Position numbers and translations under genes: made by a program
Assembly (NCBI GenBank): GCA_002399235.1
Contig: DHDH01000028.1
Span: forward strand, 108,196 to 137,502
From: Firmicutes bacterium UBA4881
GTDB lineage: Bacteria; Bacillota; DTU065
DNA: 29,307 bases
Reading direction: 5' to 3'
The notes under the pieces: model-generated
Databases searched by the model: none
The model's input: the letters and a program-made list of their open reading frames with translations, nothing else
What the model was told of the DNA's origin: nothing
In this document: positions 15,797-23,746 of the stretch, piece by piece
Numbering within the stretch: the stretch's first letter is position 1
Layout: each line of letters starts with the position of its first letter

Positions 15797-15864
15797 AGAA
15801 CATTTAAGGCAAAAGATCTCAGAGAGTATCTACAAACCACCTAAAAGATAGGTTAGTATTTTAA

Positions 15865-17103
15865 CTATTTTACTACGTTATCCCTCAAATGGCAAGCAGT
15901 GGATTCTCCTGCTAGATAGCCTGTACTAAAGGCTGCTTGTAGATTATAGCCCCCTGTATAACCACTAATATCTAAAAGCTCTCCAGCCACATAAAGTCCA
16001 GGATAGAGCTTCGATTCCATTGTCTTCGGATCTACCTCTTTTATCTCTAGGCCACCTATGGTAACAATGGCTTCCTCTAAAGGTCTTTTACCCGTGACTG
16101 TAATGGGTAACGCTTTTAGTAGCGATACCAAACGAAGTCGCTCTTTTTTAGTTATCGAGTTGACTTTTTTCTCAGGTTCAATTTGAGCTAGTTTAATAAT
16201 CACGGGGATTAATCTTTGGGGTAACAGATCGTCTAAGGCATTTTTGAAATCTTTATTTATATACTTAGCAAAATCGCGTTGTATTCTTTTGTCTAACTGT
16301 TCTTCATCTAAGGCTGGTTTTAAATCGATGTAAAGTTCGGCTGCCGAAAAGTCATGATTACTTAGAGTAAGAATTATAGGGCCTGATACACCAAAATGAG
16401 TAAAGAGCATTTCGCCTTGCTCCTTACCTATTACTTGGCTCTGTTGTTTGAGGGTTGCTGATACATTAATTAAACTCAAGCCTTGTAATTCTTTAACCCA
16501 GGGTTCTAAACACTCTAAGGGTACTAACCCAGGCTTTAGAGGTGTGAATGAATGGCCTAAAGGAACTAATAAACCTTTAGCATCACCTGTAGAGCCCGTT
16601 TTGGAATAAGATGCTCCACCTACAGCTAAGATAACAGTTCTCGTTTTTATAGAATTGGTGCCGCTTGTAACCAAGAAACCGTCTTCTCTAGGTTCAATTT
16701 TATCAACACTTCTACGAGTCATTAATTTAAAGTTTTTCTCTGAAGCTTTTAGTAGAGCTATAAGTACATCTTTTGATTTTTCACTTTGGGGGAAAACCCG
16801 CCCACCTTGTTCTATTACACATTTTACACCTTTTTCGGTAAAGAAAGTGATTGTATCTTCTGGAGTAAAATGACTAAAAGCACTATATAAAAAACGACCG
16901 CCCTGCGTGTAATTACTTAGAAAATCTGCAATCGAGGCATAACGAGCATTAGTTATGTTACATCTACCTTTACCTGTGATAAGTAACTTTAGGCCTGGTC
17001 TTGGCATCTTCTCCCATATCTCACCAGAGTAGCCATTTTTGGTGAGTGCTGCAGCTGCCATTAGTCCAGCTGCACCAGCGCCTACAATTAGACAATCGAT
17101 CAC
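15865..17103 (-). CDS. HI0933/YhiN-family FAD-dependent oxidoreductase
   Basis: A 412-residue flavoprotein. The N-terminal dinucleotide motif VGAGAAGLMAA (about 7-17), followed by KLLITGKGRCNITN (about 39-52), is the signature of the HI0933/YhiN (YtfP in Bacillus) family. Later motifs are AVGGASYSKTGSTGD, the TVTGKRPLEEAIVTIGG stretch, and the C-terminal FAD segment PGLYVAGELLDISGYTGGYN. The reaction is not known for most of the family. The start is GTG at 17103, overlapping the rluB stop by four bases (GTGA). It is the third gene behind the promoter at 18546. The aro block begins 197 bases after its stop. Confidence 0.92.
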   Translation of the reverse strand: MIDCLIVGAGAAGLMAAAALTKNGYSGEIWEKMPRPGLKLLITGKGRCNITNARYASIADFLSNYTQGGRFLYSAFSHFTPEDTITFFTEKGVKCVIEQGGRVFPQSEKSKDVLIALLKASEKNFKLMTRRSVDKIEPREDGFLVTSGTNSIKTRTVILAVGGASYSKTGSTGDAKGLLVPLGHSFTPLKPGLVPLECLEPWVKELQGLSLINVSATLKQQSQVIGKEQGEMLFTHFGVSGPIILTLSNHDFSAAELYIDLKPALDEEQLDKRIQRDFAKYINKDFKNALDDLLPQRLIPVIIKLAQIEPEKKVNSITKKERLRLVSLLKALPITVTGKRPLEEAIVTIGGLEIKEVDPKTMESKLYPGLYVAGELLDISGYTGGYNLQAAFSTGYLAGESTACHLRDNVVK

Positions 17104-17810
17104 TTAATGACACACTCCTTAAGCCTCTCTACCTCGGATTTACTAAGTATTCTACTTTCGCCTTTTTGTAATTTACCTAATTCTAAGAAACCAAACCGTT
17201 CTCTATGCAATTGGATAACTGGATAAGCTATAGCCTCAAACATCCTTTTAACCTGTCTTTTGCGTCCTTCTTTGATAACAATCCTTACCGATGAAGATGT
17301 TCTACCTCTTCTTATCAGCTCTACTTTAGCAGGTAAGGTTGGACCATCATCCAAAACTAAACCTTTCCTTAGCTTTTCTAAGGCACTTTCTTCAGGAAAC
17401 CCTTGCACTTCGGCTAGATAAGCTTTTTCCACATGATAACGTGGGTGCAATAAGAGGTTTGTTAGTTCCCCATCGTTGGTTAACAGCAAAACACCTGTTG
17501 TATCAGCATCTAGTCTACCCACAGGGAAGACTCGCGGTTCTTTAGGCAGTAAATCGACTACTATATGACGATTAAAAGGATCAGAAAGTGTGCAAAGATA
17601 ACCTTCAGGTTTATACAGAAGATAATAGACCTTTTGCTCTAGCTTAATCGTTTGACCGTTTACCATGATAAGATCCTTCTTCGGATCAGCTTTTTCCCCT
17701 AATTCGGCAATGTGGTCATTGACTGTTACTAGACCTTGCTTAATTAATTCTTCAGTTTTACGCCTTGATCCATATCCCGCCTCAGCTAAAATCTTTTGTA
17801 ACCTTTCCAT
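17100..17810 (-). CDS. rluB: rRNA pseudouridine synthase, RsuA/RluB family
   Basis: Makes a pseudouridine in rRNA, most likely in 23S RNA as for RluB. An S4 RNA-binding domain (ERLQKILAEAGYGSRRKTEE, first 60 residues) precedes the catalytic domain. The catalytic motif is GRLDADTTGVLLLTNDGEL, whose Asp is the nucleophile, and the EGRKRQVKRMFEA segment follows. The frame is open to a GTG at 17822, but that codon lies inside the ribosome binding site AAGGAG. The ATG at 17810 is the likely start, giving 236 residues. It is coupled to the flavoprotein gene by a four-base overlap and follows ktrA closely. RsuA versus RluB target cannot be settled from sequence alone. Confidence 0.93.
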   Translation of the reverse strand: MERLQKILAEAGYGSRRKTEELIKQGLVTVNDHIAELGEKADPKKDLIMVNGQTIKLEQKVYYLLYKPEGYLCTLSDPFNRHIVVDLLPKEPRVFPVGRLDADTTGVLLLTNDGELTNLLLHPRYHVEKAYLAEVQGFPEESALEKLRKGLVLDDGPTLPAKVELIRRGRTSSSVRIVIKEGRKRQVKRMFEAIAYPVIQLHRERFGFLELGKLQKGESRILSKSEVERLKECVIK

Positions 17811-17818
17811 AGATAGGT

Positions 17819-18475
17819 TCACTCCTTATGTTGAAATTTTGCTAGGCGGTCCTTTTCACCCAAAACAATTATGATATCGTTATGACTTAGATAATCCTCT
17901 GCAGTAGGAGAAATTATTATCTGTTCATTACGTTTAATTGCTAAGACGTTAAGGCCATATCTGGCTCTTAGATTTAGTTGACCTAAAGTTTTGCCTTCAA
18001 AAGAAGCCGGAATTATAACCTCGGCAATTGTATGATCTGCTGATAGTTCAATATGGTCTAGTACATTGGTAGAAACTAAGTTATTAGCTACCCTAATACC
18101 CATATCTCTTTCAGGGTAAATAACCTGATCTGCACCTACTTTTTCTAAAACTTTGCCATGTAGATCATCCTGAGCTTTTGCCACAACCCTAGGTACACCA
18201 GCACCTTTTAGTACTAAAGTTGCTAAAATCGAAGCTTTGATATCCTGACCAATAGCAACAACAACTACATCACAATTATTTAGACCTAAAGCTTTAAGAG
18301 CGACTTCGTCTGTAGCATCAGCTTCTACCGCATGTGTTACATCGTTTGCTATTGCTTGTACTTTTTCCGGAGATGAATCTATCGCTAAAACTTCGTATCC
18401 CATACGATAAAGTGTTATAGCTACACTAGTACCAAATCTGCCTAAACCGATAACAGCAAATTGTTTCACAATCAA
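17819..18475 (-). CDS. ktrA: Potassium uptake regulatory subunit, KtrA/TrkA type
   Basis: Cytosolic RCK protein that gates a KtrB/TrkH-type potassium channel in response to nucleotides. The 218-residue protein has an RCK_N Rossmann domain with GLGRFG (about 9-14), the acidic D33 end of strand two, VVAIGQDIKASILATL and KVLEKVGADQVIYPERDMG. An RCK_C domain (about 135-218) follows. No channel subunit gene lies next to it, so the partner must be elsewhere. The frame starts at TTG 18475. A GTG at 18469 is better spaced from AAGGAG, so the true protein may be two residues shorter. It is the first gene behind the promoter at 18518-18546. Confidence 0.92.
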   Translation of the reverse strand: MIVKQFAVIGLGRFGTSVAITLYRMGYEVLAIDSSPEKVQAIANDVTHAVEADATDEVALKALGLNNCDVVVVAIGQDIKASILATLVLKGAGVPRVVAKAQDDLHGKVLEKVGADQVIYPERDMGIRVANNLVSTNVLDHIELSADHTIAEVIIPASFEGKTLGQLNLRARYGLNVLAIKRNEQIIISPTAEDYLSHNDIIIVLGEKDRLAKFQHKE

Positions 18476-18517
18476 AGTCTCCTTCCGGGATGGTAATACC
18501 TTTTATTTAATAACCTT

Positions 18518-18546
18518 AGTATAATTTGTCATTTAGGGTCTGTCAA
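18518..18546 (-). promoter_or_regulatory. Sigma-A promoter for ktrA-rluB-flavoprotein
   Basis: Perfect -35 TTGACA (18546-18541), a 17-base spacer and -10 TATACT (18523-18518). Transcription should begin near 18511, giving a leader of about 35-40 bases to the ktrA start. Confidence 0.82.
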
Positions 18547-18589
18547 TTTTGCTATTATAGGCTAAGGCTTTACCTAACTAATCAGTGAA

Positions 18590-18614
18590 GGCCTCAAGGC
18601 TATACCCTGAGGCC
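18590..18614 (-). terminator. Hairpin after the ytfJ-type gene, possible terminator
   Basis: GGCCUCA/UGAGGCC arms (18608-18614 with 18590-18596) with additional inner G-C pairs lie nine bases past the stop of the gene at 18623. No proper U tract follows (UUCACUGAUU), so termination is uncertain. Confidence 0.4.
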
Positions 18615-18622
18615 ATAAAATC

Positions 18623-19000
18623 TTAATAAGTAGTAGTTGCATTGTTATTGGTCATGCGTTGCATTACAGGTGGTAATAGGTCTATGATTCTGTCTAGCAT
18701 AGCTTCGGTACCCACTGGTAGAAGCCTAACTTTTCCTTGGCCTACAACCAAAAAAGCTACCGGTTTTATTGATAAACCAGCTCCACTACCTCCACCAAAT
18801 GGTGCAGCTGCTGATTCTTTATTTTCGCCAAATTCACTACCGCCTGCAGCGAATCCTATAAAGACCCTAGAAACAGGAATGATTAAACTCCCGTCTAAAG
18901 CTTCTATTGGATCGCCTAAAATGGTGTTGACATCAATCATTTCTTTTATGCTCTGCATAGCAGTATCCATTAAACCTTCCACAGGATGTTTATCTTGCAT
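18623..19000 (-). CDS. ytfJ: GerW/YtfJ-family sporulation protein
   Basis: A 125-residue protein matching the YtfJ (GerW) family. It opens HPVEGLMDTAMQSIKEMIDV, continues ILGDPIEALDGSLIIPVSRV, then has a glycine-rich middle (AAGGSEFG, GGGSGAGLSIKP) and ends with a helical RIIDLLPPVMQRM. In B. subtilis it is made in the forespore and is needed for normal spore germination (established knowledge). The mechanism is unclear. The frame opens at 19027, but the ATG at 19000 is eight bases past GGAAGGAG and is the real start. It overlaps the DUF2953 gene by 31 bases, the same ytfI-ytfJ pairing known from other spore formers. Confidence 0.93.
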   Translation of the reverse strand: MQDKHPVEGLMDTAMQSIKEMIDVNTILGDPIEALDGSLIIPVSRVFIGFAAGGSEFGENKESAAAPFGGGSGAGLSIKPVAFLVVGQGKVRLLPVGTEAMLDRIIDLLPPVMQRMTNNNATTTY

Positions 19001-19563
19001 CTGATCTTCTCCTTCCCCCAAGCCCAATATCTTTTCCAGGCTTCAATTATAAGTTGACCTAGGCAGAAGGTGATTATACAACTAAGACTAAACCCGGAAG
19101 ATTCTTTGTCGAAAGAGAGTTTAGGCCGGAAGTCTGGCCTTTTATAGTATAGATGACCAAAAAAAGGATACAAAAAGGCTAATATTATGCCAAATATAAA
19201 AGCGCTTTCGCCTGATAGAGCACCTTTTAAGCCCATTTTAAGTTGGAGCTTTTGAATATGGAAACTGGCTAAAAAGCTTTTTTGCCAGAGATTTAGTTCA
19301 GGAATTAGGGAATGACTTTTTACCCTCGTATTAATCTTATCGAGTAGTTTCTCACCAGGCATAAAAAAACCCTGCCGGCGCCTAAAGTGGCGCCTTTCGC
19401 CTCTTATTTCACCATCTTTATAGGTAAAATGAATTTTGGCTAAAGGATACTTTATCTCTAGTAGCCAGTTTTTCCCAAACCCGTCACTTTTTATGGTTAA
19501 CCTAAGGCGATAAGGCCAGCTAAGAAAGATAAACATAATGCCTATGCCAATAGGCCACCACAT
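18970..19563 (-). CDS. DUF2953 membrane-associated protein (YtfI-like)
   Basis: A protein of 197 residues with an N-terminal membrane helix (about 1-20) and a basic central region (GERRHFRRRQGF). A second hydrophobic segment (SAFIFGIILAFLYPFFG) and a C-terminal hydrophobic stretch (SLSCIITFCLGQLIIEAW) follow. The pattern and position next to ytfJ fit DUF2953. The ATG at 19563 is eight bases past AGGGGG. An upstream GTG at 19572 lies within the ribosome binding site. No enzymatic motif is visible. The conserved link to ytfJ suggests a joint role in spores, which is inference. Confidence 0.82.
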   Translation of the reverse strand: MWWPIGIGIMFIFLSWPYRLRLTIKSDGFGKNWLLEIKYPLAKIHFTYKDGEIRGERRHFRRRQGFFMPGEKLLDKINTRVKSHSLIPELNLWQKSFLASFHIQKLQLKMGLKGALSGESAFIFGIILAFLYPFFGHLYYKRPDFRPKLSFDKESSGFSLSCIITFCLGQLIIEAWKRYWAWGKEKIRCKINILWKV

Positions 19564-19585
19564 AGAAAACACCCCCTACCTTGCT

Positions 19586-20140
19586 TTATTCTTCCAAGGA
19601 GGAGGGTTCACTATTCTCTGCCATCTCTGGTGGTTTAAATTCTGTAAGCGGAGGTAAATCATTTAAATCTTTTAGACCAAAATAGATCAAAAACGCTTTG
19701 GTTGTGCCAAAAAGAATCGGCCTACCTGGTGCTTCTTTTCTGCCGATTTCCATTATCAGTCCCCGATCAAGTAGAGTTGAAAGAGCGCTTTCGGAAGAAA
19801 CACCACGAATTTCATCGACTTCCACTCTAGTAATAGGCTGCATATAAGCCACAATGGCTAATACTTCCATAGCAGCAGGTGATAAAGGACTTCGTTTTTG
19901 TCCCCTAGCTAATTCTATAAGATACTTTTCTGCTTCGGGACAGGTAATCATTCTATAACCACCAGCTACTTTTTGCATTCTGACTCCTCTGTTAGCTAAT
20001 TCTTTTTCTAAATCAGAGATAAGACCATTTACCTCTTCTGGTGAAAAACCAGTCAAAGTAGCTATTCTTTCTATAGACAGAGGTTCTGGAGCCATAAATA
20101 AGATAGCTTCAACGATGTTTCTAGCTTCTTGTGGCTTCAA
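19586..20140 (-). CDS. scpB: Segregation and condensation protein ScpB
   Basis: ScpB is the winged-helix partner of ScpA in the SMC condensin complex that organises and segregates the chromosome. The protein of 184 residues contains LKPQEARNIVEAILFMAPEP and the conserved RSPLSPAAMEVLAIVAYMQPITRVEVDEIRG block, followed by GRKEAPGRPILFGTT. The frame is open to 20215, but the extra N-terminus is unlike ScpB. The TTG at 20140 sits behind AAGGAGGGG and gives the family N-terminus. It overlaps scpA by 20 bases. Confidence 0.95.
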   Translation of the reverse strand: MKPQEARNIVEAILFMAPEPLSIERIATLTGFSPEEVNGLISDLEKELANRGVRMQKVAGGYRMITCPEAEKYLIELARGQKRSPLSPAAMEVLAIVAYMQPITRVEVDEIRGVSSESALSTLLDRGLIMEIGRKEAPGRPILFGTTKAFLIYFGLKDLNDLPPLTEFKPPEMAENSEPSSLEE

Positions 20141-20879
20141 TTTCTGGCCCCTCCTTAGTCTTTTCGCCAAGATAAAACACAAAAATATCCAGAGTTGATT
20201 CGTTTTGACGTACACCCAGTATACCTCGATGAGTTAGCTCTAGAAGTGCTAGAAAAGTTACGATAATCAACACTTTGCTTTGTAAAGAACTGAAGAGCTC
20301 CTGGAAATGCAGCTCTTTTTTTTCTTGCAGATACAATTTAAGCCAATTCATCTGCTCTTCGATAGTAATTTTTTCCCTAGGTAGTTCTGTAAGTACCTCT
20401 TCTCTAGCTTCTAAAGCAACTTGTAAAGCCTGGCAAAGATCAGATAACGTCACCTGCATATTACGTAAATCCTCGGGTGGTTTCAACTCTTCTAAAAATA
20501 CTTGATTGAGATTTTCCCTAGAGAAAATAGAACTCTGCTCATTATGAGCCTCAACAAAAAATATCGCTGCTTCTTTAAATTGTTTGTAAACTAAGAGCCG
20601 ATTTACTAGCTCTAAGCGGGGATCTTCCTCGATGATTTCTTCTTTCTTTTCTTTAGGCAGAAGTAATCTTGCTTTAATTTCCATTAAAGTAGCAGCCATT
20701 ACTACAAATTCTGAAGCTACTTCTAATTCTGCTTCTTCTAAGGCTTTTAATTTCTCCAGATACTCCTTAGTGATTAGCGCTATAGGAATATCATAGATAT
20801 CGATGCGTTTTTCTTTGATTAAATCTAATAACAAATCAAGAGGTCCTTCATATGCATTGAGACGAACTTCCAGACTCAA
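20121..20879 (-). CDS. scpA: Segregation and condensation protein ScpA
   Basis: ScpA is the kleisin subunit that bridges the SMC heads in bacterial condensin. The 252-residue protein begins EVRLNAYEGPLDLLLDLIKE and IDIYDIPIALITKEYLE, the classic ScpA N-terminus. It has the MAATLMEIKARLLLP segment and an acidic middle, and ends in a winged-helix domain containing VTFLALLELTHRG. The start is TTG at 20879, about nine bases past AGGGGG. It follows the HD-domain gene by 12 bases and overlaps scpB. Confidence 0.96.
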   Translation of the reverse strand: MSLEVRLNAYEGPLDLLLDLIKEKRIDIYDIPIALITKEYLEKLKALEEAELEVASEFVVMAATLMEIKARLLLPKEKKEEIIEEDPRLELVNRLLVYKQFKEAAIFFVEAHNEQSSIFSRENLNQVFLEELKPPEDLRNMQVTLSDLCQALQVALEAREEVLTELPREKITIEEQMNWLKLYLQEKKELHFQELFSSLQSKVLIIVTFLALLELTHRGILGVRQNESTLDIFVFYLGEKTKEGPEIEATRS

Positions 20880-20891
20880 AATAAGTGCCCC

Positions 20892-21440
20892 CTAATTTAG
20901 ATTGTCAGCATCTAGCAAACAACGTTCTAAACGACTTCGGGGGATGCTGTGATGATTTTTAACAAGTTGAACTAGCTCTTGGTCCGCTCCACCTAAACAA
21001 AGCATATGTGCGCCTCTCTTAGAATGTACATCTTGGACATAAACTGCTTTTTGTAAGGTACCACGTTTACTTTTTTCACCATCTACTAAGAGCTTTTTTC
21101 TATAATTTGGGAAAAACATATAGATTAGCTTTACCATCACTCTTTGCCAAATAGTGAAATCACCTTTAACTTTACCTATGTCATGAAGCAAAGCTGCTCT
21201 GATTAAGAGCGTACGCTCCTCTTCGTTAGTAATACGAGGATCTTTCTTTACTGTTGAAGCAACATCTAGAGCGTGTCGCTGATCAATTGTCCCCATTTGA
21301 TTATATAAGGCACGTTCCCAATCAGAGAGATACTTTTGCAAAAACTTTAATTCCTCTTCAGTATGTCGAGGATTGTGTCTATATTTAATAGCATTCGCCC
21401 ATTGGCGATAAAGTTTCTGCACGCTATTATCCCTTCCCAT
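20892..21440 (-). CDS. HD-domain phosphohydrolase
   Basis: A 182-residue soluble protein with metal-binding residues of an HD hydrolase: H56 (QRHALDVAS), H86-D87 (LLHDIGKVKGDF), H139/H145 (VHSKRGAHML) and H163-H164 (KNHH). Members of this superfamily hydrolyse nucleotides or phosphorylated metabolites. The substrate cannot be told. The ATG at 21440 follows GAGGGG. It lies between lysA and scpA in one transcription unit, which gives no functional clue beyond shared expression. Confidence 0.85.
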   Translation of the reverse strand: MGRDNSVQKLYRQWANAIKYRHNPRHTEEELKFLQKYLSDWERALYNQMGTIDQRHALDVASTVKKDPRITNEEERTLLIRAALLHDIGKVKGDFTIWQRVMVKLIYMFFPNYRKKLLVDGEKSKRGTLQKAVYVQDVHSKRGAHMLCLGGADQELVQLVKNHHSIPRSRLERCLLDADNLN

Positions 21441-21449
21441 CGAAACCCC

Positions 21450-22715
21450 TCATTTCACATCTCTTGTGAGTAAATCTTGATAAGTCTCACGCCTAACTAC
21501 CAGGCGAGGTTCACCATCTTTAACAAAAACCATTGCTGGTCTAGGTAATAAATTATAGTTACTAGCCATTGAGTAGTTATAAGCACCTGTAGAAAAGATG
21601 GCTAGTATATCACCTGATTCTATCTTCGGTAAATCTATATCCCAAATAAGCATATCACCAGATTCACAGCATTTTCCAGCTATCGAGACCCTCTTAGTTG
21701 GTTGTGCTAAAGGCTTATCAGCTAGAACTGCATGATATTTTGCATCATATAAAGCAACCCGGGGATTATCTGTCATGCCCCCATCTACAGCTACATAAGT
21801 TCTTATACCGGGAATCTCTTTACTTGAGCCTATTGTATAGAGGGTAATACCAGCTTGACCAATTATATATCGACCAGGTTCTACCCGAATTTTGAGCTTA
21901 CTATCTGGTAAGTTCTGGTAAATGATCTCGACTAGTTCATCCGGTGTGACTAATGGATCGTCAGGTAAATATTGAATTCCAATACCGCCACCTAAATCTA
22001 ACTCACTTAAATGAATTCCTGTTGCTTGCTCGATTTCCTCTTTTATCTTGATCATGGTTTTAGTTGCTAAAGCGTAGGAATCTAAATTATGGATTTGTGA
22101 GCCAATGTGGCAGTGAATACCTGCAAGAAGTAGATTACTACTATTAACTACCGCCAAAGCTGCTTTAGGTGCATCTTCGCGTGTAAAACCAAATTTACTA
22201 TCTTCTTGCCCAGTTTGAATGTGTACATGTGTATGAGCTTCAATACCAGGAGCAATTCTAAGATAGACTCTTTGCATTTTAGTCGTTTTACCAGCTAAAG
22301 AGTTCAGCATCTCTAGTTCATGCCAATTATCCACAATAATAGTACCAACATTATATTCTAAAGCCATTTCTAGTTCATGGCTTGATTTGTTGTTACCATG
22401 GAAATATATTTTTTGAGGGTTAAAACCAGATTTTACTGCTACATATAGTTCTCCACCACTAACAACATCTAAGCTTAAACCCTGTTCAGCGATAATTTGG
22501 CACATCGCGCGGCAAAAAAGTGCTTTGCCAGCATATATTACTTCACCATCGGGATAGCGTTTCTTTAGCGCAGTCCGAAAGCTTTTGCAGCGTGATTCCA
22601 CCATGTTTTGATCTACAACATATAATGGTGTCCCGAACTCTTTAGCTAAAGCTAATGTATCGGCGCCACCCCAAGTTAGATTACCTGCACTATTTACAGG
22701 AAGATTAGCTAGCAA
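21450..22715 (-). CDS. lysA: Diaminopimelate decarboxylase
   Basis: Converts meso-diaminopimelate to lysine with PLP, the last step of lysine synthesis. It shows the Schiff-base lysine in VIYAGKALFC, HGNNKSSHELEMAL, HCHIGSQI, LDLGGGIGIQY, EPGRYIIGQAG and the C-terminal CCESGDML (active-site Cys from the partner subunit). The frame is open to a TTG at 22736 with no ribosome binding site. The TTG at 22715 is five bases past GGGGAAAG and is preferred, giving 421 residues. The start remains uncertain by these seven codons. It is the first gene of the lysA-HD-scpA-scpB unit behind the promoter at 22763. The leader of only some 40 bases has no room for a lysine riboswitch. Confidence 0.95.
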   Translation of the reverse strand: MLANLPVNSAGNLTWGGADTLALAKEFGTPLYVVDQNMVESRCKSFRTALKKRYPDGEVIYAGKALFCRAMCQIIAEQGLSLDVVSGGELYVAVKSGFNPQKIYFHGNNKSSHELEMALEYNVGTIIVDNWHELEMLNSLAGKTTKMQRVYLRIAPGIEAHTHVHIQTGQEDSKFGFTREDAPKAALAVVNSSNLLLAGIHCHIGSQIHNLDSYALATKTMIKIKEEIEQATGIHLSELDLGGGIGIQYLPDDPLVTPDELVEIIYQNLPDSKLKIRVEPGRYIIGQAGITLYTIGSSKEIPGIRTYVAVDGGMTDNPRVALYDAKYHAVLADKPLAQPTKRVSIAGKCCESGDMLIWDIDLPKIESGDILAIFSTGAYNYSMASNYNLLPRPAMVFVKDGEPRLVVRRETYQDLLTRDVK

Positions 22716-22762
22716 CTCATCTTTCCCCGCTTTCAAATATTAATTTCTCAAATTCTTAGCTT

Positions 22763-22792
22763 ATCATAGCATAGTAGTCTGTAAAGGGTCAA
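22763..22792 (-). promoter_or_regulatory. Sigma-A promoter for lysA-scpAB
   Basis: -35 TTGACC (22792-22787), an 18-base spacer and -10 TATGAT (22768-22763), with an extended TGC just before the -10. Transcription should start near 22756. Confidence 0.75.
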
Positions 22793-22872
22793 AAACTCCT
22801 AAACTAGCTTAGTTATTTTATCTAAGTTCCTGTTTAATTTGTAGGCTGATCGAGAAACTCCTTCTAATAATT

Positions 22873-22907
22873 ACAAAAATAGGTCTGTATGCATCACCAT
22901 ACAGACC
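22873..22907 (-). terminator. Rho-independent terminator after pstA
   Basis: Perfect 10-pair stem (22898-22907 with 22882-22891) with a six-base loop, then UAUUUUUG on the minus strand. It begins two bases past the pstA stop codon. Confidence 0.92.
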
Positions 22908-22909
22908 AC

Positions 22910-23746
22910 TTAGGCTAATTTTTTTTGGAACCTTTTCTGCAATCCGTTAGCTAGACTGTTGATGATTAATACTAAAACGATAAGAACGCTAGCTGTGGCA
23001 AAAGACATTTCTAAAGAAATTCCTTCTGTTGCTAAAATATAAAGGTGCACCGCTAAGCTTCTTCCACTAGCCAAAAACGAAGTTGGTGTCTTAGCTGAGG
23101 ATCCTGCTGTTAATAACAAAGCAGCGGTCTCACCAATTGCCCTACCCAGTGCTAATATTAACCCAGTTATAATTCCTGGTACCGCTGCCGGTAACAGCAC
23201 CCTTAAAATAGTCTGCTTTTTAGTTGCTCCTAGGGCTAAGCTCGCTTCTTTGTAGGATTTAGGCACAGCTTTAAGTGTTTCTTCTGCAGTTTTAATAATC
23301 GTTGGTAAAATCATAACAGCTAGGGTTAAACCACCTGCTAGAAGGGAGAAACCTAGCTTGAGCCAAGTAACAAAAAAAGCAAAACCAAACAGACCGAAAA
23401 TGATCGAAGGTATCCCTGCTAAGGTTTCGGTTAAAAATGTAAGGAGCTTTTTTCCTACACTCTCTTTCATATATTCACTGAGAAAAATAGCTGAACCAAC
23501 ACCAATAGGTAAAGCAAAAATAATAGCTAGGGTAGTTAAATAAAAAGTACTTAAGATAATAGAAGCTATACCACCTTCTTTTCCTAAGCGTTTTGGATTA
23601 CTTAAAAAGAAAGAAGGATTTAAGTGGGCTAAACCATTTTTGAGGACATAACCTACAATTAGAAAAAGAAAAGAAAGAACCAGAAATGCGGTAATCCAGA
23701 TAAATATTTTAATTAAGCTTTCTTTAACTAACAGTGTTCTTCTCAT
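22910..23746 (-). CDS. pstA: Phosphate ABC transporter permease PstA
   Basis: One of the two membrane subunits of the high-affinity phosphate importer. The 278-residue protein has about six membrane helices and the ABC-permease coupling loop, with EASLALGATKKQTILRVLLP and GRAIGETAALLLTAG. TLAGIPSIIFGLFG is the conserved Pst permease segment. The ATG at 23746 overlaps the pstC stop by four bases. A terminator follows immediately, and no pstB ATPase gene or phoU is found downstream. Confidence 0.96.
   Translation of the reverse strand: MRRTLLVKESLIKIFIWITAFLVLSFLFLIVGYVLKNGLAHLNPSFFLSNPKRLGKEGGIASIILSTFYLTTLAIIFALPIGVGSAIFLSEYMKESVGKKLLTFLTETLAGIPSIIFGLFGFAFFVTWLKLGFSLLAGGLTLAVMILPTIIKTAEETLKAVPKSYKEASLALGATKKQTILRVLLPAAVPGIITGLILALGRAIGETAALLLTAGSSAKTPTSFLASGRSLAVHLYILATEGISLEMSFATASVLIVLVLIINSLANGLQKRFQKKLA

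Noticed and set aside
15716..15833. Possible CRISPR array
   Set aside because: The unit is only 16 bp in direct tandem with no unique spacers, and no cas genes are nearby.
15666..15851. Plus-strand open frame of 61 codons over the aroH leader
   Set aside because: It is the translation of the 16-bp tandem repeat, has no ribosome binding site and is antisense to the leader; a repeat by-product.
15668..15864. T-box or TRAP-binding leader before aroH
   Set aside because: No T-box consensus sequence is found, and GAG/TAG triplets are not spaced by two or three bases as TRAP requires.
22716..22800. Lysine riboswitch before lysA
   Set aside because: The promoter at 22763-22792 leaves a leader of only about 40 bases, far too short.
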